DNA of 35,274 bases from NCBI GenBank assembly GCA_029561735.1, contig JAKQWZ010000072.1, positions 1 through 35,274 of the forward strand. The letters are read 5' to 3'. The stretch is from Candidatus Omnitrophota bacterium. GTDB taxonomy: Bacteria > Omnitrophota > Gorgyraeia > Gygaellales > Profunditerraquicolaceae. Below, one piece after another: positions 25,683-33,828 of this stretch (the first letter of the stretch is position 1; each line of letters begins with the position of its first letter). The notes below the pieces were generated by a model, which worked only from the letters and a program-made list of their open reading frames with translations, did no database searches and was not told where the DNA came from. The position numbers and the translations under genes were made by a program.

Positions 25683-26766
25683 CACTAGAATTGATCTTTT
25701 TGCAACTTCGGTTATCTTGATCTGCATAGGGCTGGTAATGATCTATAGCTCTTCCAGTATCTATGCCTGGGAGAGGTATAAGGATAGCTTTTTCTTTTTT
25801 AAAAGGCATTTTAGTTTCATGGTTATAGGCGCGGCCATAACGTTTTTTATAATGGGCATGGATTATAAAAACCTGCGCCGCTGGGCCAAACCCCTGCTGA
25901 TAATTTCTTTTATATTGCTTTTGCTTGTGCTTGTCCCCGGGCTGGGAAGAGAAGTATCCGGAGCGCGCAGGTGGTTCAGGTTCAAAATGTTCAGTTTTCA
26001 ACCGTCCGAATTTGCTACACTGGCAGTCTTGATATATGTAGCTGATTTTATTGCCAGAAAGGGAAGCCAGATAAAATCATTTTTCCGCGGGTTTTTACCG
26101 CCTATGCTGGCGCTTGGCGGAATTGTTCTCCTGATACTTATGCAGCCGGATTTGGGGACATCGCTGGCGTTGGTTATTGTAGTCACAATTATGCTTTTTA
26201 TTGCCGGAGTGCGTCCTATGTATATCTTTTCTATGATTCTGGCCAGCCTTCCGGCATTGTATGTGCTGGTGTTCAGTGTCCCTTATAGAAGGATGCGTAT
26301 TCTAGCTTTTTTAAATCCCTGGCTTGATCCCAGGGGGATAGGTTTTCAAATAATCCAGTCGCAGATAGCTTTGGGTTCAGGAGGCTTATTCGGAGTAGGC
26401 CTGGGCCAGTCCAAGCAAAAGTTATTTTATTTGCCTGCGGCGCATACTGATTTTATTTTTTCTATCATCGGGGAAGAACTGGGACTTTTAGGGACAATGG
26501 GGGTGATAGTCCTTTTTATAGTTTTTATACACTTAGGCCTGAAAATAATCAAGAACGCGCCTAATACCTTCAGTTATTTCTTGAGCCTTGGCCTGGTCCT
26601 GATGATAACGCTTAAAGCCGCCATAAATATAGGGGTTTCCTGCGCGCTTTTGCCGACCAAAGGGCTGCCTTTGCCGTTTATTAGTTACGGAGGATCGTCT
26701 TTTATATTTGATATGGTTTGTTTGGGGATATTGCTGAATATCGCGCGCACAGGAGAATACCCGTGA
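25672..26766 (+). CDS. ftsW: Septal peptidoglycan glycosyltransferase FtsW (SEDS family)
   Basis: FtsW polymerises lipid II at the septum together with FtsI. The 364 residues form about ten membrane helices. SEDS motifs are 'VSGARRWFRFKMFSFQPSEFA', 'LMQPDLGTSLAL', 'GFQIIQSQIALGSGGLFGVGLGQSKQKLFYLP', 'HTDFIFSIIGEELGLLG' and 'LPLPFISYGGSS'. Position between murD and murG is the classical place for ftsW rather than rodA. The stop overlaps the murG start as GTGA. Confidence 0.95.
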   Translation: MARNTRIDLFATSVILICIGLVMIYSSSSIYAWERYKDSFFFFKRHFSFMVIGAAITFFIMGMDYKNLRRWAKPLLIISFILLLLVLVPGLGREVSGARRWFRFKMFSFQPSEFATLAVLIYVADFIARKGSQIKSFFRGFLPPMLALGGIVLLILMQPDLGTSLALVIVVTIMLFIAGVRPMYIFSMILASLPALYVLVFSVPYRRMRILAFLNPWLDPRGIGFQIIQSQIALGSGGLFGVGLGQSKQKLFYLPAAHTDFIFSIIGEELGLLGTMGVIVLFIVFIHLGLKIIKNAPNTFSYFLSLGLVLMITLKAAINIGVSCALLPTKGLPLPFISYGGSSFIFDMVCLGILLNIARTGEYP

Positions 26767-27854
26767 AAATATTAGTCGCTTCAGGCTCTAGCGGCGGGCA
26801 TATTTTTCCTGCTATGAGCCTGCTGGATAATTTAAATAATGAATCCGGAATTGAGACTATTCTGGTAATCCCCAGCTCTTCAAGGCGTAATAACATTGAA
26901 ACAGCAGGTTATAATGTTGTTTTTATCAGCGTTGAGAATATCGGGATTAAGCCTGTCTGGCGTCTTTTTACTTCCGTTTTTAATTTCATGAAAGGCACCC
27001 TGCAAAGCCTGATTATCCTCGCCGGATTCCGTCCTGATGCTGTTGTTTGTTTTGGCGGCATATCCTGTGTGCCGGTTCTGCTTTGGGCCTGGCTTTTTAG
27101 GATTAGGACAATGATCCATGAGCAGAATGTGATACCCGGCAGGGCTAACCGGTTTCTGGCCGCCTTTGCAGATAAGATAGCGGTATCATTTCCGCAGAGT
27201 ATCAGCCGGTTTAGGTCTAACAGGGATAAGATAGTTGTTACCGGCAATCCTTTGCGCAGAAGCATCGTGAATGTCTCGCGGGAAAAGGCGTTAGATTTTT
27301 TCGGGTTCAGCCCGGAAAAGTTCACTGTTTCTGCAATGGGTGGCAGCCTGGGCTCAGGTAGGATCAACCAAGAGTTTTCCAAGGCTATAACGATCAGCAG
27401 CTATAGGCAGAGATTGCAGGCAATACACCTTTGCGGCAAGTCTGATTATGATATTCTAAAAAAACGTTATACCGAGGTCGGATCGGATACCAAGTTGTTT
27501 AAGTTCCTGAATTCTATGCATTATCTCTACAGCGCAAGCGACCTGGTTATCTGCCGCGCAGGCGCTACTACGATTTCGGAACTGATATATTTCAAAATCC
27601 CGGCAATTATAATACCTTATCCGTATGCTTACCGGCATCAATTTAACAACGCCCTGATTTTACAAAAAGCAGGGGCTGCGGTTATTGTTGAGGAAGATGA
27701 ACTAAGCGCGGATATTTTAAGGCAGATGATTGAGGATTGCGTAAATGACCCGCAGCGTTTATTATCAATGCGGGCAGCTTATTCTAAAATTGGCGTTTCC
27801 GACAAGGGAGAGCTGTTAGCCAAAGAGGTATTGAAAGAATTATCATGCAGATGA
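26763..27854 (+). CDS. murG: UDP-N-acetylglucosamine-N-acetylmuramyl-(pentapeptide) pyrophosphoryl-undecaprenol GlcNAc transferase
   Basis: MurG converts lipid I to lipid II at the inner face of the membrane. I use GTG 26763, preceded by AGGAG (26751-26755) and overlapping the ftsW stop by 4 bp; this gives 363 residues starting 'KILVASGSSGGHIFPAMSL'. An in-frame ATG at 26718 lies inside ftsW. GT-B fold motifs are the glycine loop above, 'HEQNVIPGRANR', 'GGSLGSGRIN', 'CRAGATTISELIYFKIPAIIIPYPYA' and 'HQFNNA'. The third glycine loop reads GGSLGS where GGSxGA is usual. Confidence 0.95.
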   Translation: MKILVASGSSGGHIFPAMSLLDNLNNESGIETILVIPSSSRRNNIETAGYNVVFISVENIGIKPVWRLFTSVFNFMKGTLQSLIILAGFRPDAVVCFGGISCVPVLLWAWLFRIRTMIHEQNVIPGRANRFLAAFADKIAVSFPQSISRFRSNRDKIVVTGNPLRRSIVNVSREKALDFFGFSPEKFTVSAMGGSLGSGRINQEFSKAITISSYRQRLQAIHLCGKSDYDILKKRYTEVGSDTKLFKFLNSMHYLYSASDLVICRAGATTISELIYFKIPAIIIPYPYAYRHQFNNALILQKAGAAVIVEEDELSADILRQMIEDCVNDPQRLLSMRAAYSKIGVSDKGELLAKEVLKELSCR

Positions 27855-29212
27855 ACAAGCGGGTGCATTTGATCGGGATAGGCGGAATAGGGATGAGCGC
27901 CATTGCGCATTTATTGCTGAAGCAGGGGGTTAAGGTCAGCGGCTCAGACGTTAAGTCCAGCAGGATTATTGATGGGCTTAAGAGCGCCGGCGCCAATATT
28001 TTTATCGGCCACGAAGCTTCAAATGTAAACGGTTCTGATGTGGTGGTTTATTCTTCGGCGATAAAGGCGGATAATCCGGAATATGCGAGGGCTAAAGAAT
28101 CCGGGGCTATTCTTGTCAGGCGGGCGCAGGCGTTAGCCGAGCTGATGCAGGACAGGGTTGTTATTGCGGTTGCCGGAAGCCACGGCAAGACAACCACATC
28201 ATCGTTATGCTCTTTGATGCTTATAGACGCCGGATTGCGCCCTACAATTGCTGTGGGCGGCATACTTAAAAATATCGCCGCGAATGTTTATTTTGGCGAC
28301 GGAGATTACTTTGTGGCCGAAGCCGATGAATCAGACGGGTCATTCCTTGATTATAAGCCGACCTATTCCATAATCACTAATATTGATCATGAGCACCTTG
28401 ATTATTACGGAGATTTTAAAAGCGAGGTAAAAGCTTTTGGCGCTTTTATCAACAATACCCTTGAACAAGGATGTGTTTTTTATTGCGCTGATGACTTAGT
28501 TTTGCGGGATTTGCTCAAAAACAGCAGTAAGAGAAAAATAATGTTTGGCTTAAAGGATTATGCTGATATCTATCCGGTAAATATCAGGACTCAGGGCTTG
28601 AGTAGCGAATTTGACGTATTTTACCGGAATAAATTTATTGACACCTTCAATCTTTCTTTAGGCGGCGAACATAATATTTCCAATGCGCTTGCGGCCATTG
28701 CTTTGGGGCTTGAATTGGATATTGATACAGGCTCGATAAAAAATACCCTTTTGAATTTTAAGGGTGCAGGCAGGAGGCTGGAAATCAAATTTAACGATAA
28801 TGACTTCATGCTCTTGGATGATTATGCGCATCACCCCACTGAAATAAAGGCGAGCCTCGGGGCCTTGAAAAATCTGGGCAGAAAGAGGATCATCGCGGTA
28901 TTCCAGCCGCACCGCTATTCGCGGACTCAGAATCTTTTGGATGAATTTGCCTCTTGTTTTGCCCATGCGGATTATCTGATCCTGACCGATATATATCCGG
29001 CAGGAGAGCCGGTAATCCCCGGGGTGGATGCACAGCTTTTGTTTGAACGGGTGAAAAAATATGCCCCATCCAAAAAAGTTGTCTATTTGCCCAAAGAAGA
29101 TATTATTGCGCATATTCTTAAAATAAGGCAGCCGCATGACTTGGCGGTTACGCTTGGCGCAGGAGACATATCAAGGATATCCGATGAATTGGCCCAAAGA
29201 ATTAAACAATAA
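27845..29212 (+). CDS. murC: UDP-N-acetylmuramate-L-alanine ligase
   Basis: MurC adds L-Ala to UDP-MurNAc, the first peptide step. The 455 residues show 'HLIGIGGIGMSAIAHLLL', 'GSDVKSSRI', the ATP loop 'AGSHGKTTTSSL' with Lys115, 'EADESDGSFL', 'NIDHEHLDYYG' and 'LDDYAHHPTEI'. A second ATG at 27851 gives an ATGA overlap with the murG stop and is an equally good start. The end overlaps murB by 29 bp. The murC-murB-ddl order supplies the early and dipeptide steps together. Confidence 0.95.
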   Translation: MQMNKRVHLIGIGGIGMSAIAHLLLKQGVKVSGSDVKSSRIIDGLKSAGANIFIGHEASNVNGSDVVVYSSAIKADNPEYARAKESGAILVRRAQALAELMQDRVVIAVAGSHGKTTTSSLCSLMLIDAGLRPTIAVGGILKNIAANVYFGDGDYFVAEADESDGSFLDYKPTYSIITNIDHEHLDYYGDFKSEVKAFGAFINNTLEQGCVFYCADDLVLRDLLKNSSKRKIMFGLKDYADIYPVNIRTQGLSSEFDVFYRNKFIDTFNLSLGGEHNISNALAAIALGLELDIDTGSIKNTLLNFKGAGRRLEIKFNDNDFMLLDDYAHHPTEIKASLGALKNLGRKRIIAVFQPHRYSRTQNLLDEFASCFAHADYLILTDIYPAGEPVIPGVDAQLLFERVKKYAPSKKVVYLPKEDIIAHILKIRQPHDLAVTLGAGDISRISDELAQRIKQ

Positions 29213-30065
29213 GATAAAAAAAACAGAATCCCTTAGCAAGTATACAACTTTTAGGTCCGGAGGCAAGGCTGCTTTCTTCGCCTTTCCGGGAAGTGCGGGG
29301 CAATTAAAGTTGTTGGTATGTACAGCTAAGAAAAATAAACTGCCGATAAGGATTATCGGGGCTGGCAGTAATATTTTGGCTGCGGACAGGCTTAAACGGT
29401 CAATGGTTATTAAATTATCAGCTCCTGAATTTACCGGGATTGCATTCCGGGGCAATAGAGTTTACGTTGGCGCAGCTGTGGCATTGCCGCGAGTACTAAA
29501 AATATGCTGTGATAAGGGGTTGGGAGGCTTAGAATTTCTTTCCGGGATACCTGCTACTGTTGGCGGGGCGCTGGTGATGAATGCCGGGGCCTGGGGCCGG
29601 AATATATCGAATTTAGTTGAACGGGCCAAAGTAATGGATTATAATGGCAAAATTCGCCACCTTAGCCGCAGGGCAATAAATTTTTCATATCGCGGTTCCG
29701 GTTTAAGCAGGTACATTGTTTTAGAGTGCATTTTAATGCTTAATAGAAAAAGCCGGAAGAGCATTAAAGATAAAATACGAGGTTATCTTTTAAGGCGCAG
29801 GAAAACGCAGGACTTATCCAATCCCAGCGCCGGGTGTATTTTTAAGAATCCTAAAGATTATCCTGCAGGCATGCTTATAGAGGCCTGCGGCCTTAAAGGC
29901 CTTGCGTTCGGGGGCGCTGCAGTCTCACAAACACACGCAAATTTTATAATCAATAAAAATAAAGCAAGCTCATCTGATATTATTAAATTAATGGGATTCA
30001 TCCGCAGGGAAGTCAAAAAGAAGACAGGGATTCAGCTTGAGCCGGAAATAAAAATATGGGATTAG
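29184..30065 (+). CDS. murB: UDP-N-acetylenolpyruvoylglucosamine reductase
   Basis: MurB reduces UDP-GlcNAc-enolpyruvate to UDP-MurNAc with FAD and NADPH, tying wall synthesis to the flavin genes of this window. ATG 29184 with AAGG (29173-29176) in front gives 293 residues; the longer frame from 29136 lies wholly inside murC. FAD-domain motifs are 'TTFRSGG', 'GAGSNILA', 'GLEFLSGIPATVGGALVMNAGA' and 'SYRGSGL'. 'PSAGCIFKNP' has Cys218 where many MurB proteins have the proton-donating Ser. The compact C-terminus suggests the short type II form. The end overlaps ddl by 10 bp. Confidence 0.94.
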   Translation: MNWPKELNNKIKKTESLSKYTTFRSGGKAAFFAFPGSAGQLKLLVCTAKKNKLPIRIIGAGSNILAADRLKRSMVIKLSAPEFTGIAFRGNRVYVGAAVALPRVLKICCDKGLGGLEFLSGIPATVGGALVMNAGAWGRNISNLVERAKVMDYNGKIRHLSRRAINFSYRGSGLSRYIVLECILMLNRKSRKSIKDKIRGYLLRRRKTQDLSNPSAGCIFKNPKDYPAGMLIEACGLKGLAFGGAAVSQTHANFIINKNKASSSDIIKLMGFIRREVKKKTGIQLEPEIKIWD

Positions 30066-31012
30066 ATAAAAAGGCGCAAAAAGGTAAATTCGGCAGGATA
30101 GGCGTGCTTATGGGCGGTCCGTCCAGCGAAAGGGATGTATCGCTTAAGTCAGGTATGGCAGTTTTAGAGAACTTGAGCAGGCTCGGGCTTGACGTAACAG
30201 CGATTGATATCAAGACGGATTGTTATGAAGATAATACGCGTTTATTAAAGTCTCATGCTATAGATTGCGCTTTTATAGCATTGCATGGTAAATTCGGCGA
30301 GGACGGCGGGATACAAGAAGTACTGGATGGCCTCAGGATTCCCTATACAGGATCCGGCGTATCAGCCAGCAGGCTGGCTATGGATAAGGCGGCCTCGCGT
30401 AAGATATTTCAGATATACGGCTTAACTATCCCGGACTATGAAATTTTAAATAAATTTTTCTATAATAAGAATAAGTATAAACGCTACAGGTTTAATTATC
30501 CGTTAGTAGTCAAGCCGGCTGCAAATGGTTCAAGTATCGGTTTATCTATCGTTGAAAAGCCATCTTTGCTGGATAAAGCAATTGATCTGGCTTTTGCCTA
30601 TGACGATAATATTATTATTGAGGAATATATTAAGGGTCGGGAATTAACCGTGGCTATTCTTGACGATAGGGCTTTGCCGGTTATAGAAATAGTCCCCAAA
30701 AGAAAGTTTTTTGATTATCAGGCAAAGTATAAATACGGGTTGACTGAATACCTGGTGCCTGCGCCTTTGCCTGCGCCCATCAAGAAAAAAGTACAATTAT
30801 GCGCGCTTAAGGCGCATAGGCTTTTGGGGTGCTTTGGTTGTTCCCGCGTTGATTTTATGCTGGATTGTAAGTCCCGCGTGTATATCTTAGAGGTGAATAC
30901 AATACCCGGTTTGACGCAAACCAGCCTTTTGCCAAAAGCTGCATCTAAAACGGGGATAGATTTTTCCCGGCTTTGCCTTAAACTGGTGGGTTTGGCTTAT
31001 GAGAAAAATTAA
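30056..31012 (+). CDS. ddl: D-alanine-D-alanine ligase
   Basis: Ddl makes the D-Ala-D-Ala dipeptide used by MurF. The 318-residue ATP-grasp protein shows 'GVLMGGPSSERDVSLKSG', 'ALHGKFGEDGGIQ', 'PYTGSGVSASRLAMDK', 'VVKPAANGSSIGL', 'IIEEYIKGRELTVAIL' and 'LEVNTIPGLTQTSLLPKAA'. The metal-binding Glu and Asn of 'EVNT' are present. Ligases that use D-lactate for resistance usually differ in the omega loop; here the 'KYKYGLTEYLVPAPL' region looks like a standard Ddl. It overlaps murB by 10 bp and ftsQ by 14 bp. Confidence 0.95.
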   Translation: MGLDKKAQKGKFGRIGVLMGGPSSERDVSLKSGMAVLENLSRLGLDVTAIDIKTDCYEDNTRLLKSHAIDCAFIALHGKFGEDGGIQEVLDGLRIPYTGSGVSASRLAMDKAASRKIFQIYGLTIPDYEILNKFFYNKNKYKRYRFNYPLVVKPAANGSSIGLSIVEKPSLLDKAIDLAFAYDDNIIIEEYIKGRELTVAILDDRALPVIEIVPKRKFFDYQAKYKYGLTEYLVPAPLPAPIKKKVQLCALKAHRLLGCFGCSRVDFMLDCKSRVYILEVNTIPGLTQTSLLPKAASKTGIDFSRLCLKLVGLAYEKN

Positions 31013-31805
31013 AAAAGAATTTCGCCTGCCCCCGGCAGGGCTTATAATATTTGCGGTTGTTTCAGCGTTAATTCTGCTGTCTGTAGTATTGTTCTTCAGC
31101 AACCTGAAAAATCTAAGCATTTTTACTATCAGAGAAATTACGGTTAAGCAGGGTGCGGCAATTGACCTGGCTTATCTAAAAGGTAAAAATTTATTCAGTA
31201 TTGACCTTGCCCGGGAATCCCAGAATGCCCGGCGCAGATACCCGGTATATAAAAGAATACGTTTGATCAGGATTTTGCCTGACCGGGTCTATGTTGATTT
31301 TGTAAAACGCCGGCCAGTGGCACTGGTTAAATTAAATACAAAGTATTACAGCGTAGACGAAGATGCCATGCTTTTTGATGCCGGGAGTGTTTTAAATGCC
31401 AATGATCCGGCATGGCAGACCCTGCCGGTTATGTTGGGGCTAGATTCAAAAATTCCTAATCCCCGGCCAGCCGTCAGGTATTATCTGCCGGAATTGGGCT
31501 TTGGCCTGAAAATTATCAGTGAAGCAGAGAAGAATAAAGGGTTTAGAGACTTCCGGATAGTATCGCTGGATCTGTCGGTACCGGGCAATACGCTCATGTT
31601 CCTGACTTTGCCATCGCTTGCTAACGCAGGAATAGTAGAGGTCAAATTGGGTAATGAGCAAATAATTTCCCGGTTAAGGATATTAGAAGGGCTGCTTTAT
31701 CAATTTAAGAAAGACTGGAACAGTATTAAATATATAGATCTAAGGTTTAAAGAACCGGCTATAAAATTCATTGATATATCTAAGATCGGAAAAGGGGCCA
31801 GGTAA
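30999..31805 (+). CDS. ftsQ: Cell division protein FtsQ/DivIB
   Basis: FtsQ is a single-pass membrane protein that scaffolds FtsB/FtsL at the septum. The 268 residues have a basic cytoplasmic N-terminus, one membrane helix at about 13-32, and a POTRA domain: 'IFTIREITVKQGAAIDLAYLKGKNLFSIDL' and 'RIRLIRILPDRVYVDFVKRRPVALV'. A FtsQ/DivIB beta domain follows. Position between ddl and ftsA is the classical dcw order. It overlaps ddl by 14 bp and is 4 bp before the ftsA start. Confidence 0.92.
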   Translation: MRKIKKEFRLPPAGLIIFAVVSALILLSVVLFFSNLKNLSIFTIREITVKQGAAIDLAYLKGKNLFSIDLARESQNARRRYPVYKRIRLIRILPDRVYVDFVKRRPVALVKLNTKYYSVDEDAMLFDAGSVLNANDPAWQTLPVMLGLDSKIPNPRPAVRYYLPELGFGLKIISEAEKNKGFRDFRIVSLDLSVPGNTLMFLTLPSLANAGIVEVKLGNEQIISRLRILEGLLYQFKKDWNSIKYIDLRFKEPAIKFIDISKIGKGAR

Positions 31806-31809
31806 GAAA

Positions 31810-33069
31810 ATGATATTTAATAATTATATCTGTGCGGTTGATATAGGCTCAAGCAAGATATCCGCTGTATGCGCCAAGGTCAGCGGCAGGAAGATTGTTG
31901 AGCTGTTCTTTGAAAATGCCCCTTCCAAAGGGGTAAGACAGGGCGTGGTGATAAACTCTATTGACCTGGTGTCCTGTTTAAGCAGGGTATTATCAGGGCT
32001 AAAACGCAAATCCGGCATTAATATCAAATACGTCTATACAAACCTTTCCGGAAGCGAGGTAGCGGCTAAGCATAGCCATGCGATTATGCCTTTAGCAGAG
32101 CGCGGCAATAAGGTAATCAGCCCTTATGATATCCAGCAAATTGTAGAGCAGGCGCGTGTATTAGGCTCTAGCCTTGAAGAAGAGATTATCCATCAGATGC
32201 CCGCTTCTTTTTCAATAGATTCCAAAAGCAATATACTCAGCCCCGTCGGGCTTTACAGCCACAGGCTGGAGGTGGACCTTTATCTTATTTACGGCAAGCT
32301 TTCAGCCATCCAGAGCCTGACTCGGGTAGTCAATCAGGCAGGATACGAAATAAAAGACCTTTATTTTTCCGGCGTGGCAACCGCTGCCTGTATCTTTAAT
32401 AAGGAGAACAGGCAGGGGATAAACGTATTATGCGATATAGGAAGCGATATTACCGAACTGGTCATTTTTAAAGACGGCCTTATAAAAGCAATAGAGATAT
32501 TGCCGATAGGCGGAAATTTTCTTACCCAGCATCTGGCGGACGAGTTAAAGATCCCCTTTGAGCTGGCCGAAGACCTGAAAAAATCGCATGCCTCTATCGG
32601 TGATTCCGGTAATATTCCCGAGGATAAAGAAATACTTATTAAGAAAAATAATGTCTATAAACCGATCAAACAGAAGCTGGTTGCCGAAATCGTGACGGCT
32701 AAAGCTAAAGAGATCTGCGAGCAGGTTAAGGCTGCCCTTGATAAAAATATATCCGTAAACGACGCGGTGCATAATTTCTCCTGTTGCGGCAGGATAGTTT
32801 TTGTAGAAGGCTTCTTAGAAACAATGGAAAATGTTCTTGGTATTTCGGTGCGATTAGCCAGGATAAATAATCCTCTGCTTAGCGCGTTTAATAATAAGTC
32901 GGAGGAATTATCCGGGCAAAAATACCTGGATTATCTTACTGCTTTAGGGGTTATTTGCCAGGCCCTGCTTGATGAACAGCCGCATATCTTATCTTCCGGA
33001 CAACCCGCAAAAAATCCGCTTAAAAAATTTGCAGTCAGGCTTAAAGAAGTCTATAGGGAATACTTTTAA
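31810..33069 (+). CDS. ftsA: Cell division protein FtsA, with degenerate nucleotide-binding motifs
   Basis: FtsA is the actin-like anchor that tethers FtsZ filaments to the membrane. ATG 31810 gives 419 residues. The N-terminal 'AVDIGSSKISAVCAKV' is phosphate motif 1, and the 1C domain follows with 'GVRQGVVINSID' and 'HQMPASFSID'. The C-terminus 'LKKFAVRLKEVYREYF' is a good amphipathic membrane-targeting helix. Phosphate motif 2 reads D209-I-G-S-D-I-T where D-I-G-G-G-T is usual. The adenosine-motif region reads 'SCCGRIVFVEG' (324-334) where a Gly-rich LTGGG-type turn is expected. ATP binding may be altered. No ftsZ follows; a promoter for unrelated genes starts at once. Confidence 0.9.
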   Translation: MIFNNYICAVDIGSSKISAVCAKVSGRKIVELFFENAPSKGVRQGVVINSIDLVSCLSRVLSGLKRKSGINIKYVYTNLSGSEVAAKHSHAIMPLAERGNKVISPYDIQQIVEQARVLGSSLEEEIIHQMPASFSIDSKSNILSPVGLYSHRLEVDLYLIYGKLSAIQSLTRVVNQAGYEIKDLYFSGVATAACIFNKENRQGINVLCDIGSDITELVIFKDGLIKAIEILPIGGNFLTQHLADELKIPFELAEDLKKSHASIGDSGNIPEDKEILIKKNNVYKPIKQKLVAEIVTAKAKEICEQVKAALDKNISVNDAVHNFSCCGRIVFVEGFLETMENVLGISVRLARINNPLLSAFNNKSEELSGQKYLDYLTALGVICQALLDEQPHILSSGQPAKNPLKKFAVRLKEVYREYF

Positions 33070-33097
33070 TTGACCCGCGTTTTTGCAGGTGTATAAT
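33070..33097 (+). promoter_or_regulatory. Promoter of the yggS-proC-mtnP unit
   Basis: TTGACC (33070-33075) and consensus TATAAT (33092-33097) with a 16-bp spacer lie directly behind the ftsA stop codon. The predicted start is near 33104, followed by GAGGA (33115-33119) and the yggS GTG at 33130. It marks the end of the dcw operon. Confidence 0.75.
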
Positions 33098-33129
33098 ATA
33101 AAATAAATTTCGACGAGGATCGGGTTTAA

Positions 33130-33828
33130 GTGATAAGGGAAAATATTATTGAAATTAGGGAGAGGATAGTTAAGGCTTGTGCAGCCTCTGGCAGGAGTAG
33201 TTCCGAAGTAACTTTAATAGCCATAACTAAGAACAGGCAGCCAGAAGAGGTCCTTAAAGCTATTGAAAACGGCGTTACGGATATCGGAGAAAACCGTGTG
33301 CAGGAGGCCATGCGCAAATTCAGCGGTTTACAGCAAGTAATAAACGATAAGCAGATTAAGCGGCACTTTGTCGGGCATTTGCAGACTAATAAGATAAAGG
33401 AGGCTTTAAGATTGTTTGATCTGATTCATTCCGTGGACAGCGTTAAACTTGCTGCAGAGATAGATAGGCAGGCACAAAGAATGTCTCAATCGCAGGACAT
33501 TCTTGTGCAAATTAATACTTCATTTGAAGAAAGTAAGTCGGGATTTACGCCTCAGGATGCAATTGAAGCGGTATTAGAAATTGCTAAATTTAAGAATATA
33601 AAAATTAGGGGGCTGATGACTATGGCGCCCGTGGTTAAAAACCCGCAGGAGGCTGGAGTATTTTTTAAAAATTTAAGGGATATACGCGATAAAATAAACA
33701 GTTTGGCCCTTACCCCTTACCCTATAACCCATTTATCCATGGGCATGAGCGATGATTTTGAAATAGCTGTCCAGGAAGGGTCAACAATGGTCAGGTTAGG
33801 CAGGGCAGTATTCGGAGAGCAGCTATGA
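33130..33828 (+). CDS. yggS: Pyridoxal-phosphate homeostasis protein (YggS/PROSC family)
   Basis: This PLP-binding barrel protein buffers PLP and affects amino acid balance; no catalytic activity is firmly known. The 232 residues show the PLP lysine Lys34 in 'AITKNRQ', then 'DIGENRVQEA', 'HFVGHLQTNKIK', 'IHSVDS', 'NTSFEESKSGF', 'GLMTMAP' and 'LSMGMSDDFEIAVQEGSTMVRLGRAVFG'. GTG start at 33130, about 10 nt after GAGGA. It overlaps proC by 4 bp; yggS next to proC is a common pair. In many genomes yggS also follows ftsZ, so ftsZ may have been lost or moved from just before it. Confidence 0.94.
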   Translation: MIRENIIEIRERIVKACAASGRSSSEVTLIAITKNRQPEEVLKAIENGVTDIGENRVQEAMRKFSGLQQVINDKQIKRHFVGHLQTNKIKEALRLFDLIHSVDSVKLAAEIDRQAQRMSQSQDILVQINTSFEESKSGFTPQDAIEAVLEIAKFKNIKIRGLMTMAPVVKNPQEAGVFFKNLRDIRDKINSLALTPYPITHLSMGMSDDFEIAVQEGSTMVRLGRAVFGEQL

